Shown: positions 1 through 7,616, counted from the first letter of the stretch. The stretch: 61,931 bases of DNA from Actinomycetes bacterium (GCA_021787365.1 JAJYMB010000052.1:1-61931); one strand, 5' to 3'. Numbers and translations: made by a program. The notes: generated by a model not told the origin, from the letters alone.

Positions 1-1
1 C

Positions 2-1006
2 GACTACAACAGCAGTATTGGGCCTGACGGTAAGAAGCGGCCCGAACTCGACGTTCTCAGCCCGCGCACTGATCGCCCCTACCTGATAAGCGAGGCCGTC
101 GGCACCATCTCCGGCCCCGCCCGGTACTACCGCCGGGTCGACACCCAGGAGGTACAGCAGGGTCAGGCGCTGGCGCACGCACGCGTTCACAACCTCGCTG
201 GCGCCGACAACCGCTACTGCGGCCTGCTCGCCTGGACCGGCATCGACTACGAGTCCGGAGCCGGGAAGCACGGCGAGAACATCTACCACGCCGTCAAGTA
301 CACCGGAGTCGTCGACCTGTTCCGCGTCCCCAAACCCGGCGCTGCCATCTACCAGGCGCAGGTGGACCCGCGGATCAGGCCAGTCATCGCCCCAGCGTTC
401 TACTGGGATTTCGGGCCAGCCTCGCCGCTCACCAGCCTGGCCACCGCGATGATCTGCGCCAACCTCGACAGGCTCGTGCTCTACATCGACGGCACCCACT
501 ACGCCACCGTGACGCCCGACACCGAAGGCTATCCCCACCTGCCCCACCCGCCGTCGTTCGTGAACTTCAGTCAGGTCGACGCTGCGGCCCTGCCGGAGCT
601 TCGCATCGACGGCTACCTCGGTGACGAGCTGGTCGCCTCGCGCACCTTCTCTTCCGACCCCGCCACCGATCAGCTCTCGATCAGCGCCGACGACTGCAAA
701 CTGGTCGCTGACGGCGTCGACACGACCCGTGTCGTCTTCCGGGCGGTCGACAAGTTTGGCGCGCCCCGGCCCTATGTCGCCGGGCAGGTCGACCTGACCG
801 TGGACGGTCCCGCCACGCTCATTGGCGACAATCCCTTCGCCTTCGGCGAAGCCGGGGGCGTGGGCGCCGTCTGGGTCCGCACGCTGCCCGGCTCCGCCGG
901 TACGATCACCGTCAACGCCAAGCACGCCACCCTCGGCACCGCGACCACCACCATCCAGATCCAACAGGATGCTGGCGCGACCGGCCAAGCCACGCCGATC
1001 GAGTGA
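2..1006 (+). CDS. Glycoside hydrolase family 2 protein (beta-galactosidase-like), C-terminal part
   Basis: The 5' end lies outside the window; the frame is open from base 2 to a TGA at 1004-1006. The first ~115 residues end a GH2 TIM barrel: a YLISEAVG stretch near residue 30 has a Glu in the place expected for the nucleophile, and GLLAWTGIDYESG resembles the W-x-G-x-D-Y signature of beta-galactosidases with DUF4982. Two beta-sandwich regions follow, the last (about residues 235-325) matching the GH2 C-terminal immunoglobulin-like fold. In the family these enzymes hydrolyse beta-galactosides or related glycosides. Substrate and secretion cannot be judged without the N-terminus. Confidence 0.8.
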   Translation, partial: DYNSSIGPDGKKRPELDVLSPRTDRPYLISEAVGTISGPARYYRRVDTQEVQQGQALAHARVHNLAGADNRYCGLLAWTGIDYESGAGKHGENIYHAVKYTGVVDLFRVPKPGAAIYQAQVDPRIRPVIAPAFYWDFGPASPLTSLATAMICANLDRLVLYIDGTHYATVTPDTEGYPHLPHPPSFVNFSQVDAAALPELRIDGYLGDELVASRTFSSDPATDQLSISADDCKLVADGVDTTRVVFRAVDKFGAPRPYVAGQVDLTVDGPATLIGDNPFAFGEAGGVGAVWVRTLPGSAGTITVNAKHATLGTATTTIQIQQDAGATGQATPIE

Positions 1007-1288
1007 CTCCGCTATCGCGGACCGGAGAGGGCCGCAGGGAACGCGAAACAGTCCAAGGCGCCCAGGCGCCGTGCGCTTTCGGGCGGCCTTTTTGAGCGCC
1101 CTGGGCGAGCGCACCGCCGGGGCGACGGGGCCCTGGCGTGCCGCCCGGGCACCCTCTTTGTCGTCGTCTTTGAAAAGCAAACGGGGCGCATAGCCGGCTG
1201 AAAAGAGCCCACCGCCGGCGGTTCCTTTTGGCATTGCCCGGGCATCCCCCTTATAACGCTTTCGACGCTTCCATCCGAGCGCGAGGCG

Positions 1289-1330
1289 AAAGGGCCTGGG
1301 CAAAAGGGCCCGGGCAAAAGGGCCTGGGCA
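1289..1330. repeat. 14-bp tandem repeat, 3 copies
   Basis: Three contiguous 14-bp units of the form AAAGGGCCTGGGCA; the middle copy has C in place of T. It is intergenic, so copy-number changes would not disturb a reading frame. Confidence 0.85.
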
Positions 1331-1459
1331 CACTGTCCACACGGCCTGGGACGCTCCGAGTGCCATTGCGGTACACCTACCAGTTCAGTGCCGGCGCCGG
1401 TCCCTCACGCGGGGCAGCCGAGGGCCGGCGGAGCACCCCAAAACCGCGCCGGCCTCGTA

Positions 1460-1465
1460 TAGCCT
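1460..1465 (+). promoter_or_regulatory. Leaderless-type -10 hexamer of the HhH-GPD gene
   Basis: TAGCCT lies 6 nt before the GTG at 1472 and there is no Shine-Dalgarno between them. This is the TAnnnT-N6..8-start pattern seen at many genes of the window. Confidence 0.5.
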
Positions 1466-1471
1466 CTCGAC

Positions 1472-2059
1472 GTGGTGACCAGTCTCTATCTTTCGGGCGA
1501 CCCCGAGGCCGACCGGCTGCTCTCGGAGGACCCGCTGGCGCTGTTGATCGGGATGGTGCTCGACCAACAGATCCCCCTGGAGCGGGCGTTCAGCTCGCCT
1601 CGGGACCTGCGCGACCGCCTCGGCGGCAAGCTTGACGCCGGCCTCATAGCCTCGATGGGCCCAGAGAAACTCGCCGCCGTTTTCGCCGAGCGGCCGGCGC
1701 TGCACCGTTTCCCTGCCTCCAACGCCCAGCGCGTGCAACAGCTCTGCCAGATCGTGACCGAGGAGTACGGCGGGGACGCCTCGCTCATCTGGCGCGACGC
1801 GTCAAGTGGTGCCGAGCTGTTGGAGCGGGTCCAGGCCTTACCCGGCTTCGGCCAGCAGAAGGCCAAGATTTTCGTGGCGCTGCTCGGGAAGCAGATGGGG
1901 GTGCGCCCGCCCGGATGGCAAGAGGCGTCGCGGCCCTTCGGGGACCGGGGGACGACTTACTCGGTAGCGGACATAACGAGCGCAGAGTCGCTGGCCAAGG
2001 TGCGCGCCCACAAGGCTCAGCTGAAAGCGGCAGTAAAGGCAGCCAAAGCCGGTAACTGA
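1472..2059 (+). CDS. HhH-GPD family protein (TIGR03252-like)
   Basis: 195 residues. The helix-hairpin-helix is clear (LPGFGQQKAKIFVALLG, about residues 124-140), and the N-terminal half has the MVLDQQIPLERAF helix typical of the HhH-GPD base-excision fold. Such proteins are often labelled HesB-like or Fe-S cluster assembly in actinobacteria, without good support. The stretch after the hairpin (MGVRPPGWQEAS) lacks the VD-x-H Asp that is catalytic in Nth and MutY, and the four-Cys FeS loop is absent. DNA binding is therefore likely, while glycosylase activity is doubtful. The GTG start is chosen from the promoter hexamer 6 nt upstream. Confidence 0.8.
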   Translation: MVTSLYLSGDPEADRLLSEDPLALLIGMVLDQQIPLERAFSSPRDLRDRLGGKLDAGLIASMGPEKLAAVFAERPALHRFPASNAQRVQQLCQIVTEEYGGDASLIWRDASSGAELLERVQALPGFGQQKAKIFVALLGKQMGVRPPGWQEASRPFGDRGTTYSVADITSAESLAKVRAHKAQLKAAVKAAKAGN

Positions 2060-2129
2060 GGGCGGCTAGGGCAGCGGGCGCACACCCGTCGACGCGGCAG
2101 CGACTTCGGGCCGGGGACGGCGCCGGCCT

Positions 2130-2948
2130 TCACGCCGGAGCGCCCAGGTAGCGGTCGAACCAGCCGAGCAACAGCGCTACCGCCCGGGGGTCGTAGAGGA
2201 GCATGTGGCCCGCGCTGGCGAGGATGCGCAACTCCGCCGAGGCGTGGGCGGCTTCGGCCAGTTCACGGGCGTCGGCCAGGGGCACCACCTCGTCGTTGGC
2301 GCCGTGGACGATGAGGAGCGGGCGCGGCGGCACCTTGGCCGCCAGCGCCGCCGGCCGGAGCGCCCGGAACTCCCCGGCCCAGGCGGCGGCGTCAGGCGGG
2401 TAGCCAGGGCTACGGATGAGCCCGGCCGCACGTGCCTGCGCCACCAGCCGGCGGGGGTCGATGGCACGCTCCGAGAACTCGGCCTGGGGGGCAAAGGCCG
2501 CAACGCCTGCCACCGCCGCGTCCTCCCCGGCCGCGCAGATGGACAGCGTCGCCCCGGCGGCGAAACCGACCAGCCAGATGCGCTCCACCCCGGGCACCGC
2601 CCGCAGAGTGCCCACGGCTGCCGCCAGGTCGGCCCGCCAACCGTTCAGGGAGAGGTCCCCTTCGGAGCGCCCCGTCCCCCGGAAGTCGAAGGTGAGCACC
2701 ACCGCGCCGGTCTCAGTGGAGAGCCGCGCCGCCAAGTGGGTGAGACCATAGCCCGGGGCTCCCGACATCCTGCCGCCAACAGGGAACCCCTGCACGAGCA
2801 CGACACCGTGGCGGCCCGAGCCCGAGGCGGCCGAGAACGTCGGCCTGAACAGCAACCCCGCCAGCACCGGCCCACCGGGCGCCTCGAAGGCGACCGCCTC
2901 GCCGGCTTCCCGGCCCACCACCAGGGTTCGGCTGGGCCCGCTCGCCAT
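2130..2948 (-). CDS. Alpha/beta-hydrolase-fold protein with nucleophile Ser replaced by Ala
   Basis: 272 residues from the ATG at 2948; an upstream in-frame start at 3047 would add a basic, unlikely N-terminus. The fold is clear: an oxyanion-side QGFPVGG, DFRGTGRSEG near 88-97, the nucleophile elbow at 128-132, HGANDEVVP carrying the acid Asp, and ASAGHMLLY carrying the His. It resembles the COG2945-type serine hydrolases. The elbow reads G-F-A-A-G instead of G-x-S-x-G, so the Ser nucleophile is missing although Asp and His remain. It may be a pseudo-enzyme or use another mechanism. A structured non-coding segment lies upstream on the same strand. Confidence 0.8.
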   Translation of the reverse strand: MASGPSRTLVVGREAGEAVAFEAPGGPVLAGLLFRPTFSAASGSGRHGVVLVQGFPVGGRMSGAPGYGLTHLAARLSTETGAVVLTFDFRGTGRSEGDLSLNGWRADLAAAVGTLRAVPGVERIWLVGFAAGATLSICAAGEDAAVAGVAAFAPQAEFSERAIDPRRLVAQARAAGLIRSPGYPPDAAAWAGEFRALRPAALAAKVPPRPLLIVHGANDEVVPLADARELAEAAHASAELRILASAGHMLLYDPRAVALLLGWFDRYLGAPA

Positions 2949-3017
2949 CGCCCAAACATACTTGCGCCACGTACCGGCGCCCAACCGCGCCACAGCCCGT
3001 CGCCCTTTAAATGGGAC

Positions 3018-3042
3018 CGGGGGCGTGCCGAGCACGCCCCCG
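3018..3042 (-). terminator. Strong GC hairpin upstream of the hydrolase gene
   Basis: A perfect 10-bp stem (CGGGGGCGTG and CACGCCCCCG) closes a 5-nt loop. On the minus strand it lies between the structured leader at about 3134-3236 and the hydrolase start at 2948. There is no U-tract, so it could be an actinobacterial-type terminator, an attenuator or an mRNA 5' structure. Confidence 0.45.
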
Positions 3043-3133
3043 TTCACGAACTGCTGGAAAGGCGGGTCACCCGTTTGGAATACCAGGCGGGACCAGCTCC
3101 CGGCCGGGACGACCCGGGTGTCTGGCAGGGATT

Positions 3134-3236
3134 ACCAGGCGGTCCAGCGAAGCCGCTTAGCGGCCAGTCACCTCCGAGGTCCCTGGTTGACTACTACTCA
3201 GCTGGACCACCTCCTTTCTTCGGTAGGCCCATAATA
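3134..3236 (-). ncRNA. Structured leader or small RNA with a perfect Shine-Dalgarno (unidentified)
   Basis: Read on the minus strand, GAAAGGAGGTGGTCCAGC (3201-3218) is an almost full-length complement of the 16S rRNA 3' tail. Bases 3201-3212 can pair with 3137-3148 in 12 contiguous pairs with one G.U, which would hide the Shine-Dalgarno. Smaller stems lie in the ~50-nt loop, including GCCGC-TAA-GCGGC and ACCTC-G-GAGGT. A 12-residue ORF (MGLPKKGGGPAE, ATG at 3230) spans the Shine-Dalgarno, and a CTG-initiated 14-codon ORF follows it at good spacing. A TATTAT-like hexamer lies at the 5' side. I do not recognise an Rfam family; strand and function are open. Confidence 0.4.
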
Positions 3237-3356
3237 ACGCGTGCTCCTCGCGGGTGGTGGATATACGGCGGCTGCAGAGTGTCGCCGGGCCGCCGAAGTC
3301 TGGTCCGATGACGCCCGAGCAAACGACGAGGCCTCGGCCGGGCGCGGTTGCCATTT

Positions 3357-3374
3357 CCACTACCGCGGTAGTGG
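3357..3374. promoter_or_regulatory. 18-bp perfect palindrome in the suf promoter
   Basis: CCACTACCGCGGTAGTGG is a perfect dyad. Its right arm overlaps where a -35 element would lie for the TAACAT -10 at 3392-3397. This is a typical repressor-operator position, and suf operons are commonly controlled by Rrf2-type (IscR) or SufR Fe-S regulators. Which regulator binds here is not visible. Confidence 0.6.
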
Positions 3375-3391
3375 TAATCGGGGCCGTGACC

Positions 3392-3397
3392 TAACAT
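3392..3397 (+). promoter_or_regulatory. Leaderless-type -10 hexamer of sufC
   Basis: TAACAT ends 8 nt before the sufC ATG at 3406, with no Shine-Dalgarno between. It lies just downstream of the palindrome at 3357-3374. Confidence 0.5.
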
Positions 3398-3405
3398 GGT
3401 CCTCG

Positions 3406-4179
3406 ATGGCAGTCAGTGAAGCGACGGAGGGGCCGCTCGCGCCGCTCCTCCAGATCCGCGACCTCCACGTGTCAGTGCAAGGGACCGAGATCCTGCACGG
3501 CGTCGACCTGACCGTACCCGCCGGGGAGCTCCACGCGCTCATGGGCCCCAACGGCAGCGGCAAGTCCACGCTCGCCAAGACGCTCCTGGCCGCGCCCGGC
3601 TACCTCGTGACCGAGGGCCAGATCCTGTACAAGGGCGAGGACATCACCTCCTGGCCCACCGATACCCGGGGCAAGGCGGGTATCTTCCTGGCCTTCCAGT
3701 ACCCCGAGGAGATTGCCGGGGTGCCGCTCGTGCAGTTCCTCCGCCAGGCGCTCTCGGCCCGCCGTGGCACCGAGCTGTCCGTGCTCGAGCTGCGCCTCGC
3801 CATCATGGAGTGGATGCGCAAGCTCGGCATGGACCCCTCCTTCGGCGACCGGTACCTAAACGAGGGTTTCTCCGGCGGCGAGAAGAAACGCAACGAAGTG
3901 CTCCAGATGGCTGTGCTCGAGCCCGACCTGGCCGTGCTCGACGAGACCGACTCCGGGCTCGACATCGACGCCCTCCGGGCCGTCGCCGCCGGCGTCAAGC
4001 AGGTCCAGGCCGAGCGCTCCAAGCTCGCGGTGCTCCTCATTACCCACTACCAGCGCATCCTTCAACACCTCGACCCCGACGTCGTCCACCTCTTGGTGGG
4101 CGGCCGGGTCGTGCAAAGCGGTGGCCCCGAACTGGCGGCCCAGCTGGAGAAGGAGGGCTACGAACCATGGAGGCACTAG
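3406..4179 (+). CDS. sufC: Fe-S cluster assembly ATPase SufC
   Basis: 257 residues, usual length. Walker A GPNGSGKST is at 47-55, the Q-loop at Q98 (AFQYPEE), the signature SGGEKKR at 156-162 and Walker B with the SufC-typical LDETDSGLDID at about 178-188. SufC is the cytosolic ABC-type ATPase that powers SufB-SufD during Fe-S cluster building. It starts a sufC-sufS-sufU operon. The start is set by the -10 hexamer 8 nt upstream and by the conserved N-terminus (LLQIRDLHV). Genes for SufB and SufD are not adjacent, so they must lie elsewhere if the SUF scaffold is complete. Confidence 0.96.
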   Translation: MAVSEATEGPLAPLLQIRDLHVSVQGTEILHGVDLTVPAGELHALMGPNGSGKSTLAKTLLAAPGYLVTEGQILYKGEDITSWPTDTRGKAGIFLAFQYPEEIAGVPLVQFLRQALSARRGTELSVLELRLAIMEWMRKLGMDPSFGDRYLNEGFSGGEKKRNEVLQMAVLEPDLAVLDETDSGLDIDALRAVAAGVKQVQAERSKLAVLLITHYQRILQHLDPDVVHLLVGGRVVQSGGPELAAQLEKEGYEPWRH

Positions 4180-5444
4180 GCGTCATGCCAGAGCCGAGGC
4201 CAACGGAGCCGGTGCGGCCACTCGACGTGTCCCGGCTGAAAAAGGACTTCCCCATCCTCGAGCGCCAAGTCCACGGCAAGCGGCTCGTCTACTTGGACTC
4301 GGCGTCGTCGTCGCAGAAACCGCTCGTCGTGCTGGAGGCAATGGACCACTACTACGAGACGACCCACGCCAACGTCCACCGCGGCGTCTACGAGATCGCC
4401 GAAGAGGCGACCGCGCTCTACGAGGAGGCGCGAGCCAAGGTGGCCCGCTTCATCGGCGCGCGCGGCCCGGAGGAAATCGTGTTCACGAAGAACGCTACGG
4501 AGGCGATCAACCTGGTCGCTTACACGTGGGGGCGCACCAACCTGGGGCCCTCGAGCGCCATGGTCACGAGCGAGATCGAGCACCACGCGAACCTCGTGCC
4601 CTGGCTCCAGCTCCGGGGCGAAAAAGGTACCGAACTGCGTTACCTGCGCCTGCGCCCCGACGGCACCCTCGACTTGTCGGAGCTGCCGCGCCTCGTCGAC
4701 GGTGCTGGCCTGCTGGCCATCACCGCAGCCTCCAACGTGCTCGGCACCCTGCCCCCGGTCCGGCAGCTGGCCGACGTGGCCCACGCCGCGGGGGCGCTGG
4801 TGCTCGTGGACGCCGCCCAGTCCGTGCCCCACACCCCCACCGACGTCGCCGCGCTCGGGGCCGACTTCATCGCCTTCAGCGCGCACAAGATGCTCGGCCC
4901 GACCGGCATCGGCGTGCTCTGGGGGAGGCGGGAGCTGCTGGAAGCCATGCCCCCGTTCCTCACTGGGGGGGAGATGATCCGTGACGTCGGCTTGGACGGC
5001 TTCAGCACCAACGACGTCCCCTGGAAGTTCGAGGCAGGCACTCCGCCCATAGCCGAGGCGGTGGGCCTCGGCGCGGCCGTCGACTACCTCTCGGCGCTCG
5101 GCATGGCGTCGGTCCGCGCCCACGAGCAGGCGCTCACGCGCTACGCCCTGGGCAGGTTGAAGGAGCGCTACGGTGACAACGTGGTTATTTACGGGCCGCC
5201 AGAAGCTGAAGAGCGCGCCGGCGTCATTTCCTTTTCGTACAAGGACGTGCACGCCCACGACATCTCCCAGGTACTCGACGAGGCCGGGGTCTGTGTCCGC
5301 GCCGGGCACCACTGCGCCAAGCCCCTGATGCGCCTGCTCGGTGTCCCCGCCACCGCCCGGGCTTCTTTCTCCGTCTACAACGACCAAGCCGACGTGGACG
5401 TGCTCGTGGAAGCCCTCAGCCGCGCCGACGCCCTCTTCGGCTAA
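4167..5444 (+). CDS. sufS: Cysteine desulfurase SufS (group II)
   Basis: 425 residues, PLP-dependent fold type I. It removes sulfur from L-cysteine as a persulfide for Fe-S cluster assembly. The PLP Lys is K241 in SAHKMLGPTG and the persulfide Cys is C383 in RAGHHCAKP, the short RxGHHC loop of group II enzymes. LVYLDSASSSQKP near residue 41 and TEAINLVAY are also typical. The ATG at 4167 overlaps the sufC end by 13 nt and is preceded by AAGGAGG at 4150-4156; an ATG at 4185 is an alternative. Its sulfur acceptor is probably the SufU encoded next. Confidence 0.96.
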   Translation: MEALGVMPEPRPTEPVRPLDVSRLKKDFPILERQVHGKRLVYLDSASSSQKPLVVLEAMDHYYETTHANVHRGVYEIAEEATALYEEARAKVARFIGARGPEEIVFTKNATEAINLVAYTWGRTNLGPSSAMVTSEIEHHANLVPWLQLRGEKGTELRYLRLRPDGTLDLSELPRLVDGAGLLAITAASNVLGTLPPVRQLADVAHAAGALVLVDAAQSVPHTPTDVAALGADFIAFSAHKMLGPTGIGVLWGRRELLEAMPPFLTGGEMIRDVGLDGFSTNDVPWKFEAGTPPIAEAVGLGAAVDYLSALGMASVRAHEQALTRYALGRLKERYGDNVVIYGPPEAEERAGVISFSYKDVHAHDISQVLDEAGVCVRAGHHCAKPLMRLLGVPATARASFSVYNDQADVDVLVEALSRADALFG

Positions 5445-5455
5445 AAAAGACCGAG

Positions 5456-6049
5456 ATGCCGGGCCTCGAAGACCTCTACCGCGAGATCATCCTCGACCAC
5501 TACCGCAACCCTCGTAACCGCGGCGAGCTGCCTTCCCCGCCGGCGCTCCGGGCGGAGGGCTTCAACCCCCTCTGCGGGGACGAGGTGGTCGTCTCGCTCG
5601 AGCTCGAAGGAGACGTTATCTCCGACCTCAAGGTGAGCGGGCAAGGCTGCTCGATCTCCCAGTCGTCGGCCTCGATGATGTCCACCGCCGTCAGGGGCAA
5701 GACGGTGGCGCAGGCCCGGGGCACGATCAAGGCCTTCCGGGCCATGATGTCGCTCCACGGCCAGCAGCTCGACGGGCGCCCCGAGGGCACGGGCGCCGGC
5801 CCCTGGGCCAACGAGGTACCGGCCGGGACGGCGCTCGGTGACCAGCCGGGTACGGCCGAGGCACTGGCCGGGGACGGCGGCGCCGACGAGCGCAGCGCAG
5901 CCGAGGTGGCCGCCGACGAGGGCGTGGAGCTAGGCGAGTTGGAGGCCCTCCAGGGAGTGGTCAAGTTCCCCGTGCGGATAAAGTGCGCCACCCTCCCCTG
6001 GCACACGCTCGCCCAGGCGCTCGACGAAGCCGAAAAGGACAAGGCCTAG
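5456..6049 (+). CDS. sufU: SufU-type zinc sulfur acceptor with a ~50-residue insertion
   Basis: 197 residues against ~147 for typical SufU. The metal ligands are present: C40 and D42 in NPLCGDE, C65 in GQGCSIS, and C177 in RIKCATLPW. In SufU the zinc site exchanges a ligand to take the persulfide from SufS. The extra length lies between C65 and C177 (about 106-155), an acidic Gly/Ala/Asp-rich segment after the LHGQQLDG stretch. The flanking LGELEALQGVVKFPVR block is conserved, so the insertion sits in a surface loop. It lies 11 nt after sufS in the same operon. Confidence 0.92.
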   Translation: MPGLEDLYREIILDHYRNPRNRGELPSPPALRAEGFNPLCGDEVVVSLELEGDVISDLKVSGQGCSISQSSASMMSTAVRGKTVAQARGTIKAFRAMMSLHGQQLDGRPEGTGAGPWANEVPAGTALGDQPGTAEALAGDGGADERSAAEVAADEGVELGELEALQGVVKFPVRIKCATLPWHTLAQALDEAEKDKA

Positions 6050-6139
6050 CGGATCCCTCTGGGGACCTTCGCTACGGCTGGGAACGCCCTTTCTGCTCGG
6101 CCAGAAATCGCTACCGTGCGCAGGCTGCCTGGCGCCGCC

Positions 6140-7288
6140 CTAACCACCGGTCGTCGTTATCGGCACCTCGCCGAAGTCGCTCACCACGCGGCTCTTTTCG
6201 TGGTAGCGGGGGGCGGCGCCTAATAGGCCTTCCCTCCGGTACCAGGGGTCGGTCGAGGCCATAGGTAGGGAGACCGGCCGGCCCGTGACGGCCGAGTCGT
6301 AAATCGCAGTTATGAGCTCGATGGTGCGCCGGCCCTGCTCCCCGTCGATCAAGAGCTCCTCCCGGCCTTCGAGGGCGGCGAGCACGTTGGCGATCTGGCC
6401 GGCGTGCCCCTCGTGCGCCAGCGGCTCCATCGCCTCGTAGGCGGCCGTGAGCTCGGCTTCGACTTGGCGGTCGCGCTCGGGGAAACCGTTGGGAAGGGCA
6501 CGCGACGCGTAGCACTCGAAGGGCGCCGACACCCGGGCACGTTCGGCTTGGAAAACGAGCTGTTGCTGCTGGCCGTGGTGCACGACCGAGCTCGTGAGCT
6601 GGCCGAGAGCCCCGTCAGGGAAACGCAGTAGGGCGGCCGAGAGGTCTTCTACCTCGGAATTGTCGTGCGCGAGGTTGCCCATTATCGCCCGGACTTCGAC
6701 CGGGGCCCCCATCATCCAAAGGAGCAGGTCCACGTGGTGCACGGCGTGGTTGAGCGTGCAACCGCCCCCTTCGCCCTCCCAGGTGCCGCGCCACCACAGG
6801 TCGTAATAGTTGGCGCCCCGCCACCAAAACGAGTCGACCTGCGCGTGCAGCACCTTCCCGGCCAGGCCGGAACTGAGCAACCGTTTCAAGCGCATCATCT
6901 CGGTCCGGAAACGGTTCTGGGCGATGACGGACAACAGTTTCCCGCTCCGGCGCTCAGCGAGGAGCATGGCGTCGCACTCTTCGAGCGACGCGGCCATGGG
7001 CTTTTCGACCAGCACGTGGCGCCCGCTGTCGAGAGCGTCGATGGCAATTTCGGCGTGGGTGCTCGGCGGGGTGCACACGTCCACGAGGTCCACCTCGGCT
7101 TCCTCGAGGAGCTTGCGGTGGCTGTCGAAACAGGCCACCTCGAGGCCGAAGCGCTGTGCCGCCTTCGGGCCCTTCTCGGCCACTATGTCCGCCAGCGCCA
7201 CGACGCGGCAGTGCTCAGGGAGGCCGAGGTAGGCCTCCAAGTGGTAGGGCGCGATGTTGCCTACCCCGACGACGCCGACTTTTATCAC
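6140..7288 (-). CDS. Gfo/Idh/MocA family NAD(P)-dependent oxidoreductase
   Basis: 382 residues, usual family length. A Rossmann GVVGVGNIAPYH lies at 4-15, the signature HVLVEKPMA near 91-99 provides the catalytic Lys, and the C-terminal domain has NHAVHHVDLLLWMMG with the His expected near the substrate. The family oxidises or reduces hydroxyl groups of sugars, inositols and related compounds. The exact substrate cannot be read; the closest-looking members act on sugars. The start is GTG at 7288 (GTG ATA AAA). It is convergent with sufU, and the 90-bp gap holds no clear terminator. Confidence 0.88.
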   Translation of the reverse strand: MIKVGVVGVGNIAPYHLEAYLGLPEHCRVVALADIVAEKGPKAAQRFGLEVACFDSHRKLLEEAEVDLVDVCTPPSTHAEIAIDALDSGRHVLVEKPMAASLEECDAMLLAERRSGKLLSVIAQNRFRTEMMRLKRLLSSGLAGKVLHAQVDSFWWRGANYYDLWWRGTWEGEGGGCTLNHAVHHVDLLLWMMGAPVEVRAIMGNLAHDNSEVEDLSAALLRFPDGALGQLTSSVVHHGQQQQLVFQAERARVSAPFECYASRALPNGFPERDRQVEAELTAAYEAMEPLAHEGHAGQIANVLAALEGREELLIDGEQGRRTIELITAIYDSAVTGRPVSLPMASTDPWYRREGLLGAAPRYHEKSRVVSDFGEVPITTTGG

Positions 7289-7315
7289 GTGGCTGGGACC
7301 TGGCTCGGTTTGCCC

Positions 7316-7609
7316 TTAGGTGGCCGGTACGGCCCAGCCCATCTGCTCGGCGATCTCTTTGCAGGTCGGGCACAGGGGGTAGCGCTTGGGGTCCCGCCCC
7401 GGGACCCAGATCTTCCCGCACAGCGCCCGCACTGGGGTCCCCATCACGATCCCCTCGGCGACCGTCGGCCCCGCCGGCACGAAATCCCCCTCCTCCGTGT
7501 CAACTCCCTCGAGGACGATGTGGGCCATGCGCTCGTGGTCCCCGTCGATGTCAGGGACGGGGGGAGCTATGGCCACCTCGGGGGCGGCGACGCCCTCCAC
7601 AACACTCAT
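7316..7609 (-). CDS. DUF3039 domain protein
   Basis: 97 residues. The C-terminal half contains VRALCGKIWVPGRDPKRY followed by PLCPTCKE, the conserved core of actinobacterial DUF3039, with Cys residues suggesting a metal site. Its function is unknown. The ATG at 7609 is chosen because TAACCT lies 7 nt upstream (7617-7622 on the + strand); a longer frame upstream is low-complexity and unlikely. It is divergent from the MFS gene. Confidence 0.85.
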   Translation of the reverse strand: MSVVEGVAAPEVAIAPPVPDIDGDHERMAHIVLEGVDTEEGDFVPAGPTVAEGIVMGTPVRALCGKIWVPGRDPKRYPLCPTCKEIAEQMGWAVPAT

Positions 7610-7616
7610 GAGACCA

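Larger units (their letters stand above)
1007..1471. other. Non-coding gap before the HhH-GPD gene
   Basis: No convincing gene is seen on either strand; the open frames here are GC-driven and have no start signals. The gap holds a short GC-rich inverted repeat near 1057-1072 without a proper U-tract, a 14-bp tandem repeat (1289-1330) and, at its right end, the hexamer that probably drives the next gene. Confidence 0.5.

Noticed and set aside
3201..3219. Possible 16S rRNA gene end
   Set aside because: Only about 19 nt match the 16S 3' tail. The adjoining helix-45 sequence is absent, so this is not an rRNA gene or a fragment with rRNA context.
2205..3311. 368-codon + strand frame opposite the hydrolase
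   Set aside because: The minus strand has the complete hydrolase fold; this frame is a shadow.
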